DNA from: JAIEOG01 sp964611895
GTDB taxonomy: Bacteria; Bdellovibrionota; FAC87; UBA2466
Assembly: GCA_964611895.1 (NCBI GenBank)
Contig: CAZTDN010000021.1
Coordinates: forward strand, 1 to 54,417
DNA length: 54,417 nt
Direction of reading: 5' to 3'
In this document: piece by piece, positions 9,230-18,181 of the stretch
How the letters are laid out: each line of letters starts with the position of its first letter
Numbering within the stretch: position 1 is the stretch's first letter
Program-made: the position numbers and the translations under genes
Notes under the pieces: model-generated
Database searches by the model: none
The model's input: the letters and a program-made list of their open reading frames with translations, nothing else
What the model was told of the DNA's origin: nothing

Positions 9230-9864
9230 AGAAACACGATAATTCCCACGCCCGATGTGAAAATCAGGCGGTCAAACCCGTAGAAATTGAGACGAACTTC
9301 GCCCTTGAAACCAACATCAATCGTCGGAATTAAAAAACCAAGAGTGGCATAGCCCATTTGGCGCGATCCGGCATAAAGCGCAGCCTCAGGTGTGCCGTCC
9401 GCAAAGCTGGTCCCCTGGATTTCTTGCCCAACTCCTGCACCAAACACCCCCCAAATAGAGGAGTTTTGGGGACGTAAAAAGTATTTATAGGCAGCGAAAA
9501 CGTTCGTAACTGCGGAGAGTTCTCCACCGATTTCGAAGCCGTGCCCCCCTTCGGAAATATAACCGACGGCCAGCCCCTGCAACCCGCTGGAAAACTTAGT
9601 GTAATCTGAGTGCCCTCGCTGCCAGACCTGGTTGAACCCCATCATATGACTGAGGTAGAAACGGCCCACCGAAAAACGATTGGTCTCTTTGACCAGGGAA
9701 TTCAAAATAGCGCGGTGCACATACTGCTTACTGCGCAAAGCGTCAGACTGGTCGATAAACGTCTCTTCGTTTTGTAGATCAACGGTTTCATTCGCCGCTT
9801 GGCAGACGGGCGCCCAAGCAAGAAGTAGAAAAAGGCCGGCGGACCTCATCCCCAGATTTTTCAT
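9226..9864 (-). CDS. Exported beta-barrel-like protein of unknown function
   Basis: 212 residues beginning with a clear Sec signal peptide (MKNLGMRSAGLFLLLAWAPVCQAA, cleavage near residue 23). The mature part contains alternating hydrophobic/aromatic strands (GLAVGYISEGGHGFEIGG, VFAAYKYFLRP, GVFGAGVGQE) and ends with a strand rich in Phe and Leu (FTSGVGIIVFL), as in small outer-membrane barrels. It lies 32 bp downstream of ispG on the same strand and may be read from that operon. It converges on, and overlaps by 4 bp, another barrel-like gene. No family name can be given. Confidence 0.7.
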   Translation of the reverse strand: MKNLGMRSAGLFLLLAWAPVCQAANETVDLQNEETFIDQSDALRSKQYVHRAILNSLVKETNRFSVGRFYLSHMMGFNQVWQRGHSDYTKFSSGLQGLAVGYISEGGHGFEIGGELSAVTNVFAAYKYFLRPQNSSIWGVFGAGVGQEIQGTSFADGTPEAALYAGSRQMGYATLGFLIPTIDVGFKGEVRLNFYGFDRLIFTSGVGIIVFL

Positions 9865-9896
9865 ATAGGTTAATGTTACCAGGCATCCGGGGCGAA

Positions 9897-10982
9897 TTAC
9901 ATTTTTTCAATTTCGGACATCAAGAACTGCAGCATTTCAGACTCGGGAACCTTGCCAATCGGTTTTCCCTTTTTGTAGACCAGGCCCTCGCCTTTACCAC
10001 CGGCGATACCAATGTCGGCCTCCATCGATTCGCCCGGCCCGTTGACGACGCATCCCATAACCGCAATTTTAATGTTCTTTTTCAGCCCCAACGCTCGCCG
10101 TTCAACCTCTTCAGCAAGTGCGTACACATCGATGTCGGCCCGGCCACAGCTCGGACAAGAAATAATTTCCGGAGCGTCGTTCTTTAGCCCTAGTGATTTC
10201 AAAATATAGACACCGGTTTTGACTTCTTCCACTGGGTCGGTGCTCAAAGAGACTCGGATCGTATCCCCTATTCCAGCGAGCAGAAGACTCCCAATACCTA
10301 CGGCTGACTTCACGGCGCCATAGTTTTTGGTGCCTGCTTCGGTGACCCCCAGGTGAAAAGGTGCATCCGTTGAAAGCGAGAGCAAAGTGTAGGCTCTGTA
10401 GTTAAGCAAAACGTCCGAGGACTTAATGGATACTTTGAAATTTCGAAACCCTTCTTTTTCAAACAATGCAATGCTTGCCAAGGCACTTTCAACGAGTGCT
10501 TCGGCGGTGGGATGCCCATACTTTTTCAAAATAGGCTTTTCCAAAGAACCAGAATTCACTCCAATACGTATGGCTTTTCCTGCATCGCGGGCGGCCTTAA
10601 CGACTTCGAGTGTTTTCCATTCCGGGCCAATATTTCCGGGATTGATTCGCACGCAAGCGATGTCGTACTTAAGTGCTTCCAACGCCATTTTATAATCGAA
10701 ATGTATGTCGGCAATGACTGGGATTTTGACTTGCTTCAGAATTTCGGGAAGAGCATTGGCAGCACCAATATTGTTGACCGTAATGCGGACGATTTCGCAG
10801 CCCGCGGCGACCAATTGATTTACCTGTTCAACTACTGCCCCAACGTTCTCCGTCTTGGGTGTGGTCATCGACTGAACTCGGATGGGGTTATTCCCTCCTA
10901 GTTTGAGATTTCCCAACTGGATCTCACGCGTTTTTCGACGAATGATACCTGTGGAGTTAGTTGCCGGCAGTTTCGATTCCAT
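9897..10982 (-). CDS. ispG: 4-hydroxy-3-methylbut-2-en-1-yl diphosphate synthase (flavodoxin/ferredoxin)
   Basis: IspG converts MEcPP to HMBPP in the MEP isoprenoid pathway with a [4Fe-4S] cluster. The cluster ligands appear as CPSCGR and GCVVNGPGE. The N terminus RRKTREIQLGNLKLGGNNPIRVQSMT and the segment LRINPGN-like CVRINPGNIG match the TIM-barrel core. At 361 residues it is the short bacterial form. Its start lies 26 bp inside the 3' end of the response-regulator gene on the same strand, so it is likely the third gene of an ntrY-ntrX-ispG operon. Confidence 0.96.
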   Translation of the reverse strand: MESKLPATNSTGIIRRKTREIQLGNLKLGGNNPIRVQSMTTPKTENVGAVVEQVNQLVAAGCEIVRITVNNIGAANALPEILKQVKIPVIADIHFDYKMALEALKYDIACVRINPGNIGPEWKTLEVVKAARDAGKAIRIGVNSGSLEKPILKKYGHPTAEALVESALASIALFEKEGFRNFKVSIKSSDVLLNYRAYTLLSLSTDAPFHLGVTEAGTKNYGAVKSAVGIGSLLLAGIGDTIRVSLSTDPVEEVKTGVYILKSLGLKNDAPEIISCPSCGRADIDVYALAEEVERRALGLKKNIKIAVMGCVVNGPGESMEADIGIAGGKGEGLVYKKGKPIGKVPESEMLQFLMSEIEKM

Positions 10983-12300
10983 AAGTCTTCATCTTCTTGT
11001 GCAAGTGGCTTCGTTCCAAACCAATTCTCTGAGCGGTCTTGGAGATGTTCCCACCGTTTTCATTCAACATCCGAACAATAAACTGTTTTTCAAATGCGGC
11101 GCGAGCACTTCGGAGAGTGTCCTCATTGAAATCTTCTTCTTCGGCAGAAAACAACGGCCCTTCGAACTCGGTGTTTTCAATCGTATCCGACGGCGACAAA
11201 ATGCATGCCCGCTCGACCCAGTTTTTTAGTTCTCGCACATTTCCTGGCCAAGGATACGCTTTGAGCGCCTTCATCGTGGCAGAGTGGATTTTTCGCGTTC
11301 TTCCGCCGGAGTACCGGTGAATAAAATGTTCTACCAATGCAGGAATGTCTTCCGTCCGTTCCCGGAGCGGCGGAACTCGAATAGGAATCACGTTAAGTCG
11401 ATAGAAGAGATCTTCGCGAAACTCACCTCTTTCGATACTTTTCATGAGGTCTTTGTTGGTAGCAGCGATGACCCGGATATTGAGCTCGATAGGGGAGCTT
11501 CCTCCAACCCGCTGAATAATGCCATCCTGCAAAACTCGTAGCACTTTGGATTGCATTTTGAGCGCCATATCACCGATTTCGTCCAAAAAAAGCGTCCCAA
11601 AATCAGCTTGCTCAAAGCGGCCTATTTTTCGCTCAAAGGCCCCCGTAAAAGATCCCTTTTCATGTCCAAATAGCTCGCTCTCGATGAGTTCATCGGGAAT
11701 GGCGGCGCAGTTCACTGCCACAAAACGGTTTGAAGCTCGAGGACTAGATCGGTGCAAAGCACGGGCGACCAATTCCTTGCCGGTTCCGTTTTCACCTTGA
11801 ATGAGCACCCAACCATTTGACGGCGCAGTGACGGATATTAAGCTGCGAAGCCGCCGAAGTGCGGGGCTATTGCCAATAAGCGGCTCCTCGTCATGCAAAG
11901 CTTCTTTTAGACTACGGTTTTCATCGCGAAGTTTTCTAAATGCAAAAACATGCTCCAAAAGCACTAATACTTTGTCAAAATGGAGGGGCTTCTCCAAAAA
12001 ATCAAATGCACCAAGCTTGATCGATTTTACGGCCGTCTCCACGCTTCCGTGACCCGACATGATAATGACATCGATCTCGGGGTCCATTTTTTTGATCTTC
12101 TCAAGAACACTGATGCCATCGTCCCCATCCATCCAAATGTCCAAAAACACGACGTCGGGACGAAACGAACGGACCTTATCAAGACCGATCAAGCCGTTGC
12201 TTGCGGTCTCTACAACGAACTTTTCATCTTCTAAAACACCGCTCAAAGTGAGGCGAATGTTCTGCTCGTCGTCAATGATGAGGCATTTCTTTAAAGTCAT
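10957..12300 (-). CDS. ntrX: NtrX/NtrC-family sigma-54-dependent response regulator
   Basis: Transcriptional activator of sigma-54 promoters. It has three domains. The receiver has phosphoacceptor Asp54 (VFLDIWMDG) and Lys104 (FLEKP). The AAA+ domain has Walker A GENGTGKE (residues 169-176), GSFTGA loop 216-221 for sigma-54 contact, and Walker B TLFLDEIGDM. The C-terminal Fis-type helix-turn-helix is GNISKTAQRIGLERSHLHKKM. At 447 residues it is NtrX-like in length. It starts 1 bp after the kinase stop codon, so the two form a cognate pair. Targets cannot be deduced here; the family is known for nitrogen, redox and envelope control. Confidence 0.92.
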   Translation of the reverse strand: MTLKKCLIIDDEQNIRLTLSGVLEDEKFVVETASNGLIGLDKVRSFRPDVVFLDIWMDGDDGISVLEKIKKMDPEIDVIIMSGHGSVETAVKSIKLGAFDFLEKPLHFDKVLVLLEHVFAFRKLRDENRSLKEALHDEEPLIGNSPALRRLRSLISVTAPSNGWVLIQGENGTGKELVARALHRSSPRASNRFVAVNCAAIPDELIESELFGHEKGSFTGAFERKIGRFEQADFGTLFLDEIGDMALKMQSKVLRVLQDGIIQRVGGSSPIELNIRVIAATNKDLMKSIERGEFREDLFYRLNVIPIRVPPLRERTEDIPALVEHFIHRYSGGRTRKIHSATMKALKAYPWPGNVRELKNWVERACILSPSDTIENTEFEGPLFSAEEEDFNEDTLRSARAAFEKQFIVRMLNENGGNISKTAQRIGLERSHLHKKMKTYGIETAGN

Positions 12301-12301
12301 T

Positions 12302-14542
12302 CTAGGCAGTCTCCTCGGCCACGGAATCGGTACTAGGCCGGAGCGCTTTATCGGTTACCGCAAGGGTATCAGGGAACTCAACTGAAAAACGTGTTCCCCG
12401 GGGGCTATTCGACGCAACCCTCACGATAGCACCATGATCCACTGCGATTCGTTGAACAATCGCAAGGCCCAAACCAGTGCCACCCACCTTGGTAGAGAAA
12501 TAAGGTTCAAAAAGCTGGTTCGATGCGGCATCGCCTATCCCGCAGCCTTCGTCGGCCACAGTGAGACGAAATACGCCTTTTTCACTGTCCCAACCCGTAG
12601 TGACTTCAATTTTCCCCACACCAGACATGGCTGCAACGGCATTATCGAAAAGGTTTATCAATAGGCGTTTGAGCTGAGCCTTATCCAATCGAAGCAAAGG
12701 GAGGTCTTCAGCCAACGCCAGTTCAAAATGGATGTTCTCATGTGCGGCACGAAATAGATTTACGGCCTCGAGAGTGATTTGGGTCAAACTATCCGGAACA
12801 GGCTCAACGTCGGGCAATCTTGCATAAGTCGAAAACTCGCTGACCAGATCTTTGATTGCCGCGACTTCTTTGAGAATAATCTCAGTGGCCTGACCAAAAG
12901 TTCCGTCATCGTTTATTTTGTCTAGGTAGCGACGCCTGAGTCTCTGAACGGACAGCTGAATGGGTGTCAGTGGATTCTTGATCTCGTGTGCGATGCGTTT
13001 TGCAACCTCTCGCCAGGCAATCACCCTTTCCATTTTTTGGATTTCGCTCATGTCATCAATCACGGCAACTACGCCCATGGGGTTACGGGCCTCATCCCTT
13101 AGTCCGCTCGCGGTGACCACGAGGTCAACCGTTTCTCCGTCAGGTTTTTTGACTCGAAGTTCATGCCGTATAGGGTGTTGCCTCGCAGCTAATGTTTCCA
13201 ACATCTCGGCAAACTCAGCGCGGTGGGCTTCAGGGATTAAAACAGAATAGGGCCTCCCCGTTAACTGCTCCGCGCCCGTGTTCAATAGCTCAACCGCTGC
13301 CGGGTTCACCATAGTGATATTGCCGTGGGCATCGAGCGAAACCACTCCCGAGTGGAGATTCTGTAAAAGCACTTCGATGTAGCGGCGGCGGTGACTTAAC
13401 TCGGTATTGATCCGGCGCAGGTTTTCGTGGGTAGCTTCGATCTGGTCTTTATTGAAACGAAGATCTGCTGTCATCTTGTTGAAAGACTCGATGAGAGTCG
13501 CCATTTCATCGCTGCCCGAAGTCGGGATTACGTAGTCTAGATTTCCATGCGCGACTTCCTGCGTGGCGCGAGAAAGTGCTTCGAGTGGTCCTGTGAGGCG
13601 GCGAGCGACATAAAACCCTGTCCAGGTTGCCGCAAATAAAATCAGGAGCGTTACCATGGACAGGATGGCAAAATACGTTGATTTTATTGGGTAGTTCAGA
13701 GGATTCCCGCTGCGGTAATCGTCATAAGTCAGTGTGATCTCACTGAGCTGCTCCGCAAGCGCAATGGGAATAAAAGTGTCGGTGAATAGTGCGCCCTGGG
13801 AAGGCCCGAGATAATAACCACAACGGACCAACTCACCCGTGCCGACATTTTGTACTCGGCATTCATTCTTGCCGCTAAATACTCTTTGTAGAGTCTCTAG
13901 CGAGGCTGTGGGAATGGAAGCCGCTCGATCGGGATGCAACGAAGAAATGCGAGTGGCAAAAGGCCCTGTGTAGTACTCAAGGCCATCCAAGCCATACTCT
14001 AGACGTAGGGCTTGCAACCTTGCCGGTAACTCCCGCTGCGAAAGTCGGTCGCTCAGTCGCACGCCTATTTTGCGAGCAAAATCGCTGCCGTTTTGTTCGG
14101 TATTTTGGTAATAGCGACGAACTACGTCGATACTTCGCTGGAGTGTCCCCCCGACTCGCACACTGAACCACTGATCAAAACTGCTTTTGATGTAGAGCGC
14201 AGAAATTGCAAACAGCAGAACCGTGGGAATAATGGCAAAAAGAATAAAGCAAAATACCAACCGGGTCTTAAGCCGAGAGCCTAGCTTGCCACGTCGCTCG
14301 TCCAAAATGAGTTTGACCGCGTTTCTAAAAACCAAGAACAACATCACCATAATCAGCACGATGTTGAGGTTCATCAGGCCAAAAAAGAAAATGCTGTTCA
14401 CAAAAGGCAGCTGAGCCGAGAGACGCAGAAGATAGATTTCGACTGAAGTGAAAACCATCAAAAGCACAAACAGCGCGATGACAGTAATACGCTCTCTTTT
14501 GCGACGCTTTGTCTCGGCGTTTTGGGCAGCTAGGGTTTCCAT
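12302..14542 (-). CDS. ntrY: NtrY-like membrane sensor histidine kinase
   Basis: Sensor kinase partner of the adjacent NtrX-like regulator. N-terminal membrane helices are followed by a periplasmic sensor region, another helix (residues about 290-310), a HAMP linker, a PAS domain (LQNLHSGVVSLDAHGNITMVNPAA), a HisKA box with phospho-His (AKRIAHEIKNPLTP), and an ATPase domain with N box NLFDNAVAAM, G1 DEGCGIGD and G2 GGTGLGLAI. I prefer the ATG at 14542, giving a typical NtrY start before RRKRERITVIALFVLL. An upstream ATG at 14638 would overlap the divergent cysteine desulfurase gene by 27 bp; GTG 14563 is another option. Confidence 0.92.
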   Translation of the reverse strand: METLAAQNAETKRRKRERITVIALFVLLMVFTSVEIYLLRLSAQLPFVNSIFFFGLMNLNIVLIMVMLFLVFRNAVKLILDERRGKLGSRLKTRLVFCFILFAIIPTVLLFAISALYIKSSFDQWFSVRVGGTLQRSIDVVRRYYQNTEQNGSDFARKIGVRLSDRLSQRELPARLQALRLEYGLDGLEYYTGPFATRISSLHPDRAASIPTASLETLQRVFSGKNECRVQNVGTGELVRCGYYLGPSQGALFTDTFIPIALAEQLSEITLTYDDYRSGNPLNYPIKSTYFAILSMVTLLILFAATWTGFYVARRLTGPLEALSRATQEVAHGNLDYVIPTSGSDEMATLIESFNKMTADLRFNKDQIEATHENLRRINTELSHRRRYIEVLLQNLHSGVVSLDAHGNITMVNPAAVELLNTGAEQLTGRPYSVLIPEAHRAEFAEMLETLAARQHPIRHELRVKKPDGETVDLVVTASGLRDEARNPMGVVAVIDDMSEIQKMERVIAWREVAKRIAHEIKNPLTPIQLSVQRLRRRYLDKINDDGTFGQATEIILKEVAAIKDLVSEFSTYARLPDVEPVPDSLTQITLEAVNLFRAAHENIHFELALAEDLPLLRLDKAQLKRLLINLFDNAVAAMSGVGKIEVTTGWDSEKGVFRLTVADEGCGIGDAASNQLFEPYFSTKVGGTGLGLAIVQRIAVDHGAIVRVASNSPRGTRFSVEFPDTLAVTDKALRPSTDSVAEETA

Positions 14543-14611
14543 AAAGGCGCGCCATTCTTTCACAGCAAGGGGCTGGAAAAAAGCCTGATTTTTCGATAGG
14601 CTTGGCCGCTT

Positions 14612-15760
14612 ATGGGCCGTCTCATTTACGCAGACCACAACGCAACAACACCTATCGCTCCCCGCGCCAAGGAAGCCATGGTTTTGGCGATAGAAAACTG
14701 GGGTAACCCCTCGTCATCGCATGGAATTGGGCGGATCGCCCGAGAACACCTCGAAAAGGCTCGAACGCAAGTGGCCAATGCCTGCGGAGTACAGCCCAAA
14801 GAAGTCGTTTTTACTTCGGGAGGGAGTGAAGCCAATGCTCAGTGCTTGGTTGGGGCGTTCCTCAACACGCCCGACTTTCGATTGGTTTCCGCTGAAACGG
14901 AACATTCCTCGGTTCGAGACAGTGTTTGTTTCATTGAAAAGCGGGGTGCCAAAGTCTTGAAGGCACGCATCCTTCCCTCGGGCGCTGTGGATTTGGACCA
15001 TTTTCGGGAGCTTTTGCGGGAGCACCGCCCGCAAATGGTTAGCCTGATGGCTGCGAACAACGAAACGGGCGTTTTGTTGCCGGTGAAATCTGTAGCTGAG
15101 CTTTGTAAGGAAGCTGGCGCCTTATTCCATTGCGATTGCGTGCAGGCTTTTGGAAAAATGGCCGCTTCGGAGTGGAACTGTGCTGATTTGATTAGCATTA
15201 GTGGCCATAAAATTTACGGTCCCAAAGGTTCCGGAGCGATGATTGTGCGGGGAGACCACAAACTCGTGGCCCTTCCTTTTGGCGGGACTCAGGAAGTCAA
15301 ACGCCGTGGGGGCACACAAAACATGATTGGAATTACTGGTTTTGGGGCGGCTTGCGAGGATCTTGAGACCAGTGGAAACTTTGCTCAGCTTCAGGCTTTG
15401 CGCGACCGGTTTGAAACCAAGCTGCTCGCTGAGCTTGATGGCACCTCGGTGAATGGGATGGAGGCCGCGCGGGCTGCCAATACCTCGAACATCCGCATCC
15501 AGGGCGTGCTCTCGGATGTGCTCTTGAGTATTCTCGATTTAGCAGGTATCTGCGTGTCAGCTGGCAGCGCCTGCTCTTCTGGTTCCGTCTCCCCTAGCCC
15601 TGTGCTGATGGCAATGGGCCTCACCAAAGAAGAAGCGCGCGAATGCCTGCGATTTAGTTGGGGACGGGACACTACTGAATCGGATATCGACACCGTAGTC
15701 GGTGTCGTTGCCGAGAATGTGCGACGAATTCGAGCCCGCTCCTCGACCGCAAAGAATTGA
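14612..15760 (+). CDS. Cysteine desulfurase (NifS/IscS family)
   Basis: PLP enzyme that removes sulfur from cysteine as a persulfide for thiolation or Fe-S assembly. The N terminus LIYADHNATTP is diagnostic. His98 (ETEHSS), the PLP-binding Lys200 (SISGHKIYG) and the catalytic Cys321 (GSACSSG) are all present. At 382 residues with a short SACSSG loop it is an IscS/NifS (class I) enzyme. mnmA follows after 7 bp, so its main job here may be sulfur supply for tRNA 2-thiolation. No iscU or other Fe-S scaffold lies nearby. Confidence 0.93.
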   Translation: MGRLIYADHNATTPIAPRAKEAMVLAIENWGNPSSSHGIGRIAREHLEKARTQVANACGVQPKEVVFTSGGSEANAQCLVGAFLNTPDFRLVSAETEHSSVRDSVCFIEKRGAKVLKARILPSGAVDLDHFRELLREHRPQMVSLMAANNETGVLLPVKSVAELCKEAGALFHCDCVQAFGKMAASEWNCADLISISGHKIYGPKGSGAMIVRGDHKLVALPFGGTQEVKRRGGTQNMIGITGFGAACEDLETSGNFAQLQALRDRFETKLLAELDGTSVNGMEAARAANTSNIRIQGVLSDVLLSILDLAGICVSAGSACSSGSVSPSPVLMAMGLTKEEARECLRFSWGRDTTESDIDTVVGVVAENVRRIRARSSTAKN

Positions 15761-15767
15761 GACGAAC

Positions 15768-16889
15768 ATGTTCCAGGATGTATTACCTCGCAAAGGAGCC
15801 AGGATTGTTGTCGCCATGAGCGGTGGGGTGGATAGCTCTGTCGCTGCCGGCTGGCTGAAGAAACAGGGCTATGACGTCATAGGCATCTCACTTCAACTTC
15901 ATGACAAGACCGAAAACGTCGAAAACAAGTACGGAACCTGTTGTTCTTTATCAGATATTCAAGACGCTCGCACAGTGGCCGAGAAAATGGGAATTCCTTT
16001 TTACGTCGCGAACATGGAAGACCAGTTCGAGGAATCAGTAATTGATAACTTTGTATCGGAGTACCTTCAGGGCCGAACTCCGAACCCTTGCGTAAAATGT
16101 AATGAGAAGGTGAAATTCTCACGTCTCATGGATTGGGCGATGGATCTAGGCGCGGACTACCTGGCCACCGGCCACTACGCGCGCATTCAGCATGACCAGG
16201 AGACGGGGCATTACGCTTTGACCAAGGGTCTAGACCCTCAGAAGGACCAATCCTATTTTTTGTTTACCATGCGAGCCGAAGACTTACCCCGCACGGTGTT
16301 TCCAGTGGGCGGGATGGAAAAAAGCCAAGTGCGAGCATTGGCCGAAGAGCTGGGGCTACATCATGTGGCCTCCAAGCCGGACAGTCAGGAGATCTGCTTT
16401 GTAGCCAACCGGAGTTACAAAGATTTCATCGAAGAGCGAGTACCTGCCTCTCAACTCCGGCCGGGCCGACTATTAACCCCTCAGGGAGTTGAGTTGGGTA
16501 ACCACGGTGGTTTGCATCAGTTCACAATAGGACAGCGCAAAGGTCTCGGTGTGCCCTCGTTAGACCCTTTGTATGTGTTGGAAATCCGAAGCGAGACCGG
16601 TGATGTAGTCGTAGGCCCCGAAAAAGGGCTCTTTCGAAAAAGCGCTATCGTCGCTGGCATGCATTGGATTACCCCTCCAACCGAGAGGGTTGGGGCGCCT
16701 TTCCAGGCGAAAATTCGTTACCGAAGCAAAGAGAGCCCAGTCGAAGTGACTCCACTCCCTGGTGGCCGGGTCGACGTGCAGTTTAATGACCCTCAGCGAG
16801 CGATCACGCCTGGTCAGGCCTTGGTGCTCTACAACGGGGATCACGTAGTGGGTGGCGGTTGGATCGAGTCGCTGTCGTTGGACGTATGA
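15768..16889 (+). CDS. mnmA: tRNA-specific 2-thiouridylase MnmA
   Basis: MnmA thiolates U34 of tRNA-Lys, -Glu and -Gln after adenylating it. The PP-loop is SGGVDSSVAA (residues 18-27). Catalytic cysteines are Cys108 (NPCVKCN) and Cys210 (DSQEICF). The LATGHYARI and GQRKGLGV blocks are conserved. The ATG at 15768 follows the desulfurase stop by 7 bp and fits the family N terminus; an in-frame ATG at 15702 lies within the desulfurase gene and is unlikely. Length is 373 residues. The stop overlaps the mtaB start (ATGA). Confidence 0.96.
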   Translation: MFQDVLPRKGARIVVAMSGGVDSSVAAGWLKKQGYDVIGISLQLHDKTENVENKYGTCCSLSDIQDARTVAEKMGIPFYVANMEDQFEESVIDNFVSEYLQGRTPNPCVKCNEKVKFSRLMDWAMDLGADYLATGHYARIQHDQETGHYALTKGLDPQKDQSYFLFTMRAEDLPRTVFPVGGMEKSQVRALAEELGLHHVASKPDSQEICFVANRSYKDFIEERVPASQLRPGRLLTPQGVELGNHGGLHQFTIGQRKGLGVPSLDPLYVLEIRSETGDVVVGPEKGLFRKSAIVAGMHWITPPTERVGAPFQAKIRYRSKESPVEVTPLPGGRVDVQFNDPQRAITPGQALVLYNGDHVVGGGWIESLSLDV

Positions 16890-18172
16890 GAATCGCGTTT
16901 AAGACATTTGGATGCAAGGCCAATAGCCTGGACACCGATACGCTTTTTGCGGAAGCGGTCCGGCGTGGGCACGAAGTGGTCGAAGAGAACGCGCCAGCCG
17001 ATGCGTATGTCATAAATAGCTGTACGGTGACACACGCTGCAGACCGCGACGCACGGCTATCGGCATTGCGTTTTAAACGCCAGAATCCTAGCGGTTTGGT
17101 GGGGGTCGTCGGTTGTTATGGGCAGGTGGGTAAAGAGGAGCTGCTCGCGATCGATGAAGTCGACGTTGTTATTGGGACCGCAAACAAGCACAAGGTATTT
17201 GAGCACTTTGAAAATACCTCGTCCGGAAGAGCGTCTGATCGAGATCAGGTGGAACTTAGCGCGGGTTTTCTGCCAAAAGACTTTCCAGGATCCCGCAATT
17301 CCAGAGCATCGGTAAAAATTCAAGATGGGTGTAATTTTAAGTGTAGTTTCTGCATTATACCCGAGGCACGAGGCAGGAGCCGAAGTCTAGATTTAGATGT
17401 CGTTCTGGCGCAGATCGACGCGGCTTACGCCCAAGGTTTTCGGGAAGTCGTTCTCACCGGAATACACTTGGCCCATTACGGCTGGGACAAGGGAACCGAC
17501 TTGATGGAGCTGTTAAAGGCGATTTTTGCAAGGTCAGAAGGCCCGCGAATCCGACTGACTACGCTGGACCCGTTCGAACTGCCCGACTCGCTTATCGCGC
17601 TCCTGAAGACTGAAAAGCGACTTTGTCCTCATTTTCACATCGCGATTCAGAGCGGGAGCGATGCGGTGCTCAAGGGCATGCGAAGAATCTACAAAGCGCA
17701 GGAATTTGTCGATGTCACCCGAAAGATCCACCTAACGGCACCGCATGCTTTTATTGGAGTAGATGTGATCGTGGGATTTCCGGGAGAAACTGAAGAAGCA
17801 TTCCAGGAGACTGTGAATGTCCTGGAAAAATCTCATTGGACCAAGCTGCATGTATTTCCATTTTCTGCTCGGCGGGGGACTCGGGCGGAGACACTGGAGG
17901 GCAAGGTCCCGGCAAACGTGATTGCAGAACGCAGCCGCCTCTTAAGGATAAAGAGCGAGCAGCGTCTCCATGCTTTTTTGGAATCCCAGGTGGGCACACT
18001 CCACGAAGTCTTGTTGGAGCGCCCTTCGGAAAAATTCCCAGGACTTTGGCAGGGGCATACGTCGAATTATATGGCTACTCTATCGAAGCCCGGAAACGCT
18101 TCAGAAAAAGGCGTGGTCCAATCGATCGTGACCGAAGTTCGTGGAGAGCGTGTTCTGACCCGGCCCATTTGA
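16886..18172 (+). CDS. mtaB: tRNA t6A37 methylthiotransferase MtaB
   Basis: Radical-SAM enzyme that converts t6A37 to ms2t6A37 in tRNAs reading ANN codons. The N-terminal MTTase domain has the three Fe-S cysteines Cys10 (FGCKANS), Cys46 (NSCTVTH) and Cys77 (GCYGQ). The radical-SAM cluster is CxxxCxxC at Cys149, Cys153 and Cys156. A TRAM-like C-terminal segment follows. The GCKAN..NSCTVT pattern favours MtaB over MiaB or RimO. The ATG at 16886 overlaps the mnmA stop. Length is 428 residues. Together with the two genes upstream it forms a tRNA sulfur-modification operon. Confidence 0.92.
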   Translation: MRIAFKTFGCKANSLDTDTLFAEAVRRGHEVVEENAPADAYVINSCTVTHAADRDARLSALRFKRQNPSGLVGVVGCYGQVGKEELLAIDEVDVVIGTANKHKVFEHFENTSSGRASDRDQVELSAGFLPKDFPGSRNSRASVKIQDGCNFKCSFCIIPEARGRSRSLDLDVVLAQIDAAYAQGFREVVLTGIHLAHYGWDKGTDLMELLKAIFARSEGPRIRLTTLDPFELPDSLIALLKTEKRLCPHFHIAIQSGSDAVLKGMRRIYKAQEFVDVTRKIHLTAPHAFIGVDVIVGFPGETEEAFQETVNVLEKSHWTKLHVFPFSARRGTRAETLEGKVPANVIAERSRLLRIKSEQRLHAFLESQVGTLHEVLLERPSEKFPGLWQGHTSNYMATLSKPGNASEKGVVQSIVTEVRGERVLTRPI

Positions 18173-18181
18173 GAAAACCCG

